Below, piece after piece: positions 11,511-20,538 of a stretch of DNA of 64,000 bases. Under the pieces are notes generated by a model. The model was given only the letters and a program-made list of their open reading frames with translations. It made no database searches and had not been told where the DNA came from. Within the stretch, counting starts at the first letter, position 1, and every line of letters begins with the position of its first letter. The DNA comes from Clavulina sp. PMI_390 (lineage: Eukaryota > Basidiomycota > Agaricomycetes > Cantharellales > Hydnaceae): positions 163,156-227,155 of the forward strand of contig WIDE01000021.1 in assembly GCA_015039315.1 (NCBI GenBank), read 5' to 3'. The position numbers and the translations under genes were made by a program.

Positions 11511-13713
11511 CTATTCAGTCAACGCGCGATAAAGAATTTTCTCCAGATTGTCGCGAAGGACAAGGGCTTCAGGAGCAGCCCACGGCCCACACTGCGGATT
11601 CAGAGTTAAAAGTCAACGTTAATAAAGCGGAATCCATGAGATGCAAACTCACTTGCGAGCTCCACATGTAGCCGAAACCATTGATAGGGTCAATCATGTA
11701 ATACGAATCTATGAGGATATTGGGTTGAGCAGCAGTTCAAATCGCCAGTAGCTTCCATAAATATATGCGATATCCCTCTAGGAGAACCACAAACTCAACT
11801 AAGTAACCCTGACCAGCCATAGCTGCCTGCAGGACGTCCCGACTCGGTCTAAGAGGGCAGTGAAGATAGCGACACATAGTGTGAGAAGTGGAATCGGCGA
11901 GCTTAGGTCCATCTTGCTGAATACACACCGGGCCCAACGCTAATTCGGTATTGAGGAGGTTCATTGTACCTGCTTTGGCTGGATCGACGGGAGTCGCGAA
12001 ATATTTCAACCTGTCGCAGGTGTTTGTGATATGTCAGATGTGTCTGCTTTTATTACAAAAAATAAAAACACCTCTCAACTTACTCGCACGCCATTGTAGG
12101 AAGGACTGTCGGAACCTTGGCGAAACAATAAACTGCATCAAGCTACGCAAGAATAAACGATGAATGAGAAACCCTCACCCGTGGAACTGGGATCTTAATG
12201 TTTGTTCCTGCCAAAGCGTCTCCCTCGGCTAAGCTCCATGTTTCTTCGCTTAGAATTCGAGTGTCATGCTTCAGCGCAGCCTGGAGCAAGACCGAGTAAG
12301 CTTGGGTACTAGACATGATGGGTCCCGAAGCCAAATAAGCGTAGCCAGGGGGAGGCGTGCCTTCGCAAGTGAAGAGTTCCCGAGGGAAACTACGGGAGAT
12401 GGGTTTATTCGGCGCAATATTGCAGCACATCAGATTACACCCCGAGTTCATCCAGAGAAGATGTTCATAGGACGTACTCGTCGCGCTTGAAGCGATTATG
12501 TGTATCTTCAGTCCGCGAGTACACGCCGCTCATGTTCCGTATCATGTTATCTCTCAGATGGCAGTCAAACTCTGACACAGATATCCCAAGAGGCTCCACG
12601 ATATACGTGTTGATCAGTTCGCGGAGGTTCCGTCCAGTAGATCGAACGAGCCATTGGGCTAGCCAGTCTGTTAACTCACTATCAGGAGATATTCCTAAAT
12701 ATGTATATTGGAGCGTAGCACTTACCGGCAGAACAGCTATATCTGAAGAAACGATGAAGGTGGCGAGTAAAAAGTGAGTCTTGCGCCAAGTGGGAGGCGC
12801 GGAGGATGATGGCACTTACTTGACTTCCGTACCTGGCTCGACAAGGGCAGGCATCTAGAAGAGTAGAGTGAGGATGGTGAGATAAGTGCGAAGGTCTCGA
12901 GGGAGAGATGTTTGATCACCGTGAAGGAATCGATCAGGCCAAGACCGGGGAATTTCTTCCATGGCACGCTCCCATCAAAAGGAATGATCTATAGGGACTG
13001 TATGGATCTATTCTTGCCGTAAGCCAGCGACATAAGAACGTACCATCTCGGCATTCAGTGCACTGTCCCACTATGGCGACGACGTGGAGATCATCAGGTG
13101 TGTTCTTCTTTCAGGAACGCTAAAGGGCATAGAATCAACTTACAATAATACCTTGCCCACTGGTGTGCGTGAACAGCATCCTCAATGTTACAGGGACTGT
13201 CGTATCTCGAAACCTCGGGATCTTTCTCCCTTGCTCATCATGGCCGTCCTCCCAACCTTCAATAATCTTCGTTACCCAGCTGCCACCACCTAACTTGAAT
13301 TCGGGTAGGATCTCCACTAGCTTCTCGTGGTTATCGAGATCGGCCATCGTCATTCCATTGCTTGTAAGTCCTTGCTCGAGGGCGACGAGAGACACGACCG
13401 ACAGGGCGAGTTTGCTTGCAGACATCATCCAGTGGATATGATCAGGTCTCATCTTCACTCCATCCTTTGAAGGGGCATCAGGGCCCTCTCCCGTAGTGGA
13501 GGAAGGGATGTCGCTGTATCCCGACACGCCGTTTACGAGGACGGCTTCGCGATCAAAGACAACGAACTGATAACCTGGGGCTAGAGAATTGACAGTAGCA
13601 TCATCGAACAGTTTCTGGATCGCGGCATGCGTCGCTGGGGTTGTGAGCTTGGATGTCGAGGGAGCTGGGGATGGCTTGACCTTTCGGCGCAAAAACGAGA
13701 AGTAAGACTTCAT
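11511..13713 (-). CDS. Beta-lactamase-family serine hydrolase, array copy 5
   Basis: The best-resolved copy, 472 aa. Exons: 13713-13144, 13070-13044, 12988-12920, 12854-12820, 12742-12726 (17 nt), 12667-12478, 12389-12179, 12115-12084, 12010-11929, 11848-11800, 11708-11653, 11591-11511 (TAG). All phases close. It has SASK (SxxK) in MMSASKLALS, HTSGQG, and a Tyr in the 17-nt exon (Y-S-C-S-A). SGRPAGSYGW and GFGYMWSS form the C-terminal active-site blocks. The start at 13713 (MKSYFSFLRRKVK) is preferred because a TATA box lies 34 bp upstream; an ATG at 13818 in the same frame would lie upstream of that box. The extra 15 basic or aromatic residues at the N-terminus are absent from copies 1-4. 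It is divergent from the nuclease gene. Confidence 0.85.
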
Positions 13714-13746
13714 CTCGCGTGCAGTACTTGTTAATTGTGCAGCGCT

Positions 13747-13752
13747 CTTATA
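13747..13752 (-). promoter_or_regulatory. TATA box of hydrolase copy 5
   Basis: TATAAG on the minus strand, 34 bp above ATG 13713. It decides the start choice against the in-frame ATG at 13818. Confidence 0.45.
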
Positions 13753-14516
13753 CTGGGCGCTAGTAGACCCCAGGTCACATGAAAGAGTCCGCAGTTCACT
13801 GGCGTACATCAGATTCATGCGTTGTTGAGAAGAGGCAACTCATCAAAGAGCGACCAACAGCGAGCGTCCGCCCTTGCGTGTCTCCACCCAACCGGCATGA
13901 GCGTGTTGTCACACGACATAAACTCCTGCTTGCTGGTAAGACCATATTCCTGTGGTACGTTCTGAATCTGACAAAGACTCGATGCACCCACATGATAGGA
14001 GCTGGTGAGGTGAGTGATCACTGCAGAGGAGACTGATTGAATGAAGTGCGCAGTATGAATGCTTCCCATTTTATCTGGACCCTTTGAGTGAATGCCTTAT
14101 CTGTCAGCAGACGAGGTCACAAAAGATCAATGCCGAGGCAGCGCGACCCGAGAAGGCAGGAACGGACTCGACATGATTGTTTACCCGTATTGCTGTCGGA
14201 GGAAAGGGCCCGGCCAATTCAGTTTCTCAGGGTTGCGAACGTGAAGCCGGGCCCCTGAATCCGCCCCCCAGCGTCCTCTCTACCACTATCGTTCGTATAA
14301 AGGGGTCCTCTGCGTGTATCAAAGACTCACCTCTTGCTGTCGAGGACGCGTCGCCTCAATTGTCGTCCGTTCGAACCACCCACACGCCAATTCAACTTGT
14401 CGATCCACGCCACCCACTCTTGCTCAGATAGTTCGAGCTTTTCTGTCCACCACCTGCTCTTTTGCCTCGCTTCTAACCCTCTGAGCGGCATTGACGAACG
14501 CACTTGAGCTTTCACT
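13753..14516. other. Divergent intergenic region, hydrolase copy 5 / nuclease
   Basis: 764 bp between two divergently transcribed genes; it should hold both promoters. TATAAAGG at about 14297-14304 is a possible TATA box for the nuclease. No gene is supported here. Confidence 0.4.
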
Positions 14517-16139
14517 ATGCGTTTTCAAGCTGCATCTGCACTGCTTCTGGGAGCTGCTGTTGCTCCCGCTGTTCAAGCTTGGGGCGTTGCTGGGCACGAG
14601 ATGTACGTTCTTCTTCCTTTTCTCCCTCCCGCCATGCATGCAATGTAAAGGCTTACATTATGTTGTACTGACGCTCGCGTTCCTACCTGCTACACCGAAC
14701 TCAGTGTCGCGACTATTGCCCAAATCTTCCTCACTCCCACTGCACGCCACACATTGTGCGGAATCCTTCCCGCCTCTGCAAAGTGCCACCTAGCACCCAT
14801 CGCGGCATGGGCTGATCGCGTCCGCAACCCTTACACGGGGCCTCTACATTACGTGAACGGGCTGGACGACTGGCCGGCCGACCACTGTTCGTTTGGGGAG
14901 CACGGATGGACAGACGATGAGCGTAATGTGTTGGTGGGCATATGGAATTCGACAAGAAACGTCGCATATCTCGATGGGTAAGTTGCTGAGTTGGATGGGG
15001 CTAGTCTTCCTTTCAAAGTGCATCACGAGAGCTAAGTCCCACTCCCGCTCTCTCCCCGTCCACTCTGCGTGATAGGAATGAGAGAGATTTTGCGTTGAGA
15101 TATTTGGTGCACTTTATGGGAGACTTGCATATGCCTCTGCACCTGATAGGTCGCGATCGTGGTGGAAATAAGGGTATGTGCAAACCTTTGCCACTTCGTT
15201 CGAGCTCTGTTACTGACTCGAATGACCGCCGTGTGACTATAGTCCCTGTCCGCTTCGATCATCGCATTACAAGTATGTTGATATAAATTTCTGTACCCTT
15301 TTGATATCCCCTAACTATTTCTTTGTGTTCTGGTAGATCTCCATTCGGTCTGGGACGGCCTCCTCATTGCTCAATCCATTCGAACGCTGACCAACTACAC
15401 TGAGCCTCTCCCTTCGTACGTCTTCAGCTCTCTAGATTGGGTAGATCCATTACTGAGCCTTTGATGCAGGAAAACGATCGAGTCTGCGCTTCGTGGAGCC
15501 ATCTACGATTCGTACATTCGCTTCATTGTCTGGGAGGGAATCCTCGGCTGGTGGAAGGACGACTATACCAATTGGGCCAACTGCCCAGCTGTCGAAGATC
15601 GGTCACCTGTCTCGATCCGGTCCATGGAGCCTCCTAGCATGCTCGAATCCCCCCTCTCGTTCGACGAAGAAGACATCCACCACCACGATGATCACGAAGA
15701 AGAGGGTGACTCGTTCCTGCTGTCCATGATGGAACTCGAAGGCTCCCAACAACACCCCCTCGAAGGCCTTCAGGCCCCTCGTCGCCGCCCTTCGTCCCCA
15801 CCTCCCCCTCCACTCTCCTCGCTCCCTGTTTGCCCATACGAGTGGGCAAAGCCCATCCACGAGCTCAACTGCAACAGCACGCTCATCTGGCCACGCTTCT
15901 TCTCCGAGATGCCACCCAACACGCCCATTGAGCATATCCCCGCAAAGGATCTGATCCAGCTTGATACGCCTGAGTATGCTGGGAGGGTCAGGAAGGAGTT
16001 GGTGATTGAGCGGATGATGGCGATGGCTGGTGTGAGGCTCGCGGCTGTGCTGAATGAGCTCTTGGACCCAGTGGATGATGATGCGAGCGCTGGTTTCGGG
16101 AAGAGAAGTGGTGCGGGTGTGCGTGTGTGGAATGCTTAG
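14517..16139 (+). CDS. Secreted S1/P1-type zinc nuclease with acidic/His-rich insertion
   Basis: Single-strand-specific nuclease (S1/P1 family, phospholipase C-like fold) of 411 aa. Exons: 14517-14602, 14705-14977, 15076-15173, 15243-15272, 15337-15415, 15470-16139. Residues 1-21 are a signal peptide ending AVQA, so mature Trp22 is the N-terminal zinc ligand, as in P1. The other ligands are visible: His27 (GHE), Asp in AAWADRVR, His in LHYVN, the HFMGDLHMPLH cluster (H-x3-D-x5-H) and NLHSVWD (H-x3-D). All nine tri-zinc ligands appear present. Unusually, about 80 residues (229-308) interrupt the C-terminal part between NWANC and CPYEWAKPIHELNC. The insert is acidic, holds HHHDDH at 259-264 and ends in a Pro/Ser run. 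P1-type enzymes are about 290 aa without it. The likely role is extracellular nucleic-acid scavenging. Confidence 0.9.
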
Positions 16140-16639
16140 TCGTCCTAACTGTCGCACAGTCTTTGACTCACTTCGATACTAATTGACGTTTCTCTGTATT
16201 GAGCCTGTACTTATAATATGCTAGACATCTTATTACTTTCTCTTGCCTCAGTTGGGTCAAGGTCGCTGATTATTTGTTGTTTCAAGGGTCTGCGTATGGA
16301 CTGGCCAATCAGCGACACTCAGGAATCAACACAGAATCCCAAGACTGTGCCAGCATACCAACGACTGAAGACCGTGCCCTGCTTCGGGGGCGGCACAACT
16401 CAAGGGAATATATAAACACCGCATCCTGCGGCAGGATTCCTGCTACGTCGCCTTATGAACTTAGTGTGAGGAATGGAATTCGAATCTACTACAAAGGTTG
16501 CTCAAATTATAGCGCTACGATCGCTGGTACCTCGTCACGTCCCCGAATCATGCTACTTGAAACTTTATGCTCCTATTCTCAAAGATTTTTGGATCTCCCT
16601 TCCTATTCACATCATGCCTCACTCACACAAAGGTTGTAG
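16140..16639. other. Downstream of nuclease gene
   Basis: No gene recognised. Overlapping open frames up to 121 codons show no domain. TATAAT near 16213 and 3'-flank sequence only. Confidence 0.3.
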
Positions 16640-17095
16640 CGTTCGTCCGGCTGAAAGTAAGCACAAACAACGCATCGTCGAGCGCCCCGACTAGTTCGTT
16701 GAACCTTATAGCATAGCATAGGAGGCCAACGGACACGTTCTAGTAGCTATACAAGTAGTGGAGAATATTGCACTTCATCGATCAACTAAACCAAGTGCGA
16801 TCTGATTTCTCACTCCTTCCTCTTCTGTTTTCTCGTTTATCTCCTCTCTCCCTCGTTGCACCCTCTTATCCCCTCCCTCTTTTCCTTATCGCTCGATCCC
16901 TCTCAACGCGTCGTTGACGCATTTGTCTCATTTTCTGTCTGGCTCAACACAGCCCCTAACACCAGGCTACCTCACACTGTCACGCTAATGCCCGTTCGAT
17001 CGCGCCGTGAACGCTCTAGTGATCTGATTGCTATGTAATCGATTCTAGGAGCGTACTAACATTTTAGAGACCTCTTACAGGCGGGTCACGGAAAA
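16640..17095. repeat. Left arm of a long imperfect inverted repeat
   Basis: This roughly 450-bp stretch matches the reverse complement of 19560-20035. Shared blocks in order include CCAACGGACACG, CGTCGTTGACGCATTT, CTGTCACGCTAA and ATTTTAGAGACCTCTTACAG. It carries a long pyrimidine-rich tract at about 16800-16900. Outer limits are approximate because similarity fades. It may be a terminal repeat of a transposon or two copies of one element in opposite orientation. Confidence 0.75.
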
Positions 17096-17662
17096 ATTCC
17101 ATTATTCCGTACTAATTGTTTATGAAGCACCATAGAGAGTGGGACCTGCCGGTCCTGGCTTCTTGGTTCTTACCACCCCTTTCGCTCTACGCATGCACTA
17201 AGGTCAACTATAAAAAGTTCCGGTGTGCTTTAGCGTGGTCGGAATAACCCACCCTCGAGGTTATCGTTTCTCTCAAAGGTTTTCAGCGGCTGATCGGCCG
17301 CTGAATCCTCACTACGTGAGAACAGCAAAGATGTTCTGAAGCTGCGCTTCATTCCATCCCAACCTCTTTGGCCTAAACTAAGACGGAATGTGTCTTACAT
17401 CGTCATGCCCTCAAGACGCAAGTATCCAACACGCCCCACCACATGGCTTCTTCTAACACTACCACTCTGGTGGTCCTACTTAATTGTAGCGTCAAGGGGA
17501 ATCGCGTAGCGTCTCCCCTCCCGGGCTGCTTTTCCGCTGTACAGACAATAACCTGTGCAGTTTGAATGGAAATAATACACTTATCTCCCTCCTCAGAGTC
17601 ACACAGTATTTCTTCCTTGGCGACATTTATGGCTATCCCTCTAAGGCTATAAAATCGCCCGC
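17096..17662. other. Region between left repeat arm and membrane-protein gene
   Basis: Contains possible core promoter elements (CTATAAAAAG near 17209, CTATAAAATC near 17647). A perfect hairpin at 17283-17304 is listed separately. No coding sequence is supported. Confidence 0.35.
17283..17304. repeat. Short perfect hairpin
   Basis: TCAGCGGC at 17283-17290 and GCCGCTGA at 17297-17304 form an 8-bp stem around loop TGATCG. It lies upstream of the 17663 gene; function unknown. Confidence 0.5.
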
Positions 17663-19475
17663 ATGTACGCCCACGAACTCGGGCTCTTCATCCCCCGACA
17701 CAACATCGCAATGCTCCCTCACCTCAGTAATGAACGGTATTTTGCTGCAGATCTAGAAGCAAATAACGATATCGAACTCCATGCTGTTGTTGCATCAGAC
17801 GTTACGGGCATGTTCAGCTACCTGCCTCAAAACTCACCTTCCCATGTTCCACCTTCCCAGGGTTTTTCCGAGAGAGGCCTGGAGGCTATACTGCCACCGA
17901 TTCCACCAGCCCACATGAAGAGGCATTCATCGCATCACACTCACGCTCTCTCCTCCACCCTGCCCGAGGATCCATTCCACGCACGGAATACTGATGGCAC
18001 CACGAGAGTGCAAGGTTTGGCTCTTTCATTGTCATCGAAGACTGGTGAGCGCTCCAAGCTATTGAATCCCAACTGTTGATCACGCCTCAACTGACGATGA
18101 TTTGTCATCGTCATGAGCCCGGATCCAGTCTGACATCACGCATCTTCCAAACGGGTTCATCACTGGGACGATGTCTGACGAGTCATTTTGCCAATGGGCT
18201 TTGTCTAGCCCGGCTTCCCTTCGAAACGCAGCCGTGGCAGATGTCACGTGCTGGTCGAGGAATCGATTTCCGTTTTATCATCATTTTGTTGTGGTGACCA
18301 TCAAGTACACGCCTGACAACACCGCTCCTTCTATGTACAACATTGTTATCGAGCGGGTCGGAAAAGGTGCATACCCCTTCCAGGAAGCGAAACACCAAGT
18401 TACAATCCAGCCTGCGACAACACTCGGCCAATACTGTCCGAAGAACTATCTAATAATTGGTCTCTTTGAGACACCTTTAGAACAGCGAAAGCATGATCCT
18501 ATACGGTGGAGCTGGATTTCAGACTTGAAGAGAAATAATAAAGACTATTATGCTCCATATTTCTGGGACCGGCCTGCATTCTCCACACAACTGGATGAGA
18601 AATGGCGCGGTCCCCCCGCCACACTTGCACATTTGGCAAAAATTATACAACACATCGTCACTGCCGCACCTCACTATAACTTAGGGAGTACAAACTGCTA
18701 CTTTTTCTCCCGTCTTCTCGTTCACGCGATCGCCCTGCGGCACTACTCGTTCTCCTCGGTTGCTAATATCAGCGATGGGCGGCCATTCGACGATCAGTCC
18801 AGCACACTCAGGATCTTCCTACGGCTTGAGCAAATGGAGTATGATGACAGCATGTGGCTATACACAGTTGTCACGTGGACCTCTATTGTGATTGGAGGTA
18901 TCGGGGGCCTGAGTTCTCTACTGGCTCTTCGGCTCCGCCATGGCTTCGTTGCCATGTTTATGTTTATGGCCGTCATGTTAGGCGGGATAGTGTATTTATT
19001 TTGGGGTTTGAGAATTCGTCGCCGTTTACATACACAGACAGAAGATTTGGCCAGAGCTTTGGGTACGTCCACGGGGCCAAGATCACTCCACTCTTGAGTT
19101 CAAATCCTTATGCACTACCCTCCTAAACCCAAATTTGTAGACGAGGATATCACAATGACGCACCCACAAGGTCGGCGAGGTCTGTATTCTCCTTATCAAG
19201 AAATGGCATTCCATGATCAGTTGCGAGAAGAGAACGTTACATCCTGGCCACGTGTGAGTACTTCACTATAATCTGCTTACATGGGTGGTCGACTTATGAG
19301 TATTGATATTTGCGAACTCGCATATCATTGCGCATGCTCAAACTAGGCGGAACTCCAGTTCGAGAACCTCCCGCGATATTATGATGGACACCCAGTGCGT
19401 TTGCAATTACAAGAATTGACTCCGCCGCCGGACACTTCCCCACACTTACTCGCCGAACGAGACATCAGTAACTGA
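17663..19475 (+). CDS. Membrane protein, possible LRAT/HRASLS-like cysteine-hydrolase fold
   Basis: Not a family I can name with certainty. A model with exons 17663-18044, 18118-19062, 19141-19253 and 19347-19475 keeps phase throughout and gives 522 aa. Residues 1-130 look disordered. A central domain starts with FYHHFVVVTIKY (His182/183), followed by a strand-rich YNIVIERVGKGAYPF and, about 138 residues later, STNCYFFSRLL (Cys321). This His-then-NC order resembles the permuted NlpC/P60 fold of LRAT/HRASLS proteins (H-box, then NCEHF), which also use C-terminal membrane anchors. Two hydrophobic segments follow (WLYTVVTWTSIVIGGIGG; FVAMFMFMAVMLGGIVYLF), then a polar tail. ATG 17711, in the same frame, is an alternative start because a TATA-like box lies just before 17663. 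The gene sits between the arms of a long inverted repeat. Confidence 0.6.
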
Positions 19476-19559
19476 CATAATGCACGACAACCTTGAGCTC
19501 CTACCCAAGGTTTTAGCAGCGGGCCGTAGTCATTTGTCTGGAGTAACAAACTGACTCGC

Positions 19560-20035
19560 TGTAAGAGGTCTCTAAAATGTTAGTGCGCTCCTAGAGCCGA
19601 GTACGTAGCAATAGATCAGTTGAGCGTTCACAGAACGATCGATCGGGCGGTTAGCGTGACAGCGTGAGGTCGCCTCGTGTTACGGGTCGTGTCGAGCGAG
19701 AGACGAACGAGACGGAAAATGGGAAAAATGCGTCAACGACGCACCGGGAGAGATCGAGCGGGGAGGAAGAGAGGGAGTGGACGAGAGGGAGAAACGAGCG
19801 AGAGAGGAGATAGACGAGAAAAGAGAGAGGAAGAGAGCGAGAAATTGGACGGGTTCTGGGTTGGTTAATCGATGAAGTCCATTATTCTCTAACTACTTGT
19901 ATATATACTGAAGCGTGTCCGTTGGAGGCCGATGTTATACTATAAGGTTCAACGCATAAGGCGAGGCACCCGACGATGCGGGGATCAAGCATACGATGGG
20001 GTGACCGCTCGGCCGAAAGGCGGACGGCGCACTCG
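19560..20035. repeat. Right arm of a long imperfect inverted repeat
   Basis: Reverse-complement counterpart of 16640-17095, beginning TGTAAGAGGTCTC and purine-rich around 19700-19850. It starts 85 bp after the stop codon of the enclosed gene. The 63-codon purine-tract open frame at 19677 is compositional and is not called as a gene. Confidence 0.75.
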
Positions 20036-20538
20036 TCCGAATGAAGGTAAAATGGTTCAAAGTCTATATTACTGAAGGATGGGCGTCGCTGACGCGAAGG
20101 TCTTACATAGTTCTAGCTACATTCCTCACACTCGCATCACGAAAAAATTAGCCTAAAAATCTTTGATAGATTGTAGATTTCACATCTAATTCCGGCTATT
20201 CGTAAGCCACAGGGTGTTCAAAGGAAATACATTTCAGGCCGTACACCTTCATTTCAAACCAAATTCAGGACTATAAGCGTGTATGTAATGGATATCGCCC
20301 TACCGGTTGGAAGCTGCAAACCGCAAGGTAGCAGTTCGTGATGGTAGTAGTGTACAAACGAGCCAACAAACAAAGCCCATAAACCAGGATGCGTGTGGTT
20401 ACATCTAAAATTTCGTTGGCCAAGAATATGGTCAAGATGCCGAATGTAGACTGGAAGCAGTGGAAATTTAGAAAGTTTAGTAATGTGAGGGGCTGAGAGT
20501 GAACGCTCCGAAGATAATGGACTCGTGAAGTTTGGCAT
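20036..20538. other. 3' flank of membrane-protein copy A
   Basis: No gene. From about 20270 the sequence resembles 24350-24630, showing that the membrane-protein duplication includes 3' flanking DNA. Confidence 0.4.

Noticed and set aside
13711..13818. Longer start for hydrolase copy 5 (MNLMYASELR...)
   Set aside because: It begins upstream of the TATA box and has no counterpart in the sister copies.
15603..16157. Minus-strand 184-codon frame over the nuclease gene
   Set aside because: A shadow of the GC-rich exon 6 of the S1/P1 nuclease; no domain, no splice extension.
19677..19868. Arg/Glu-rich 63-codon frame
   Set aside because: Caused by the purine tract of the inverted-repeat arm; composition only.
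16640..20035. Inverted repeat arms as LTRs of one retrotransposon
   Set aside because: LTRs of one element are direct, not inverted, and no gag/pol sequence lies between them.
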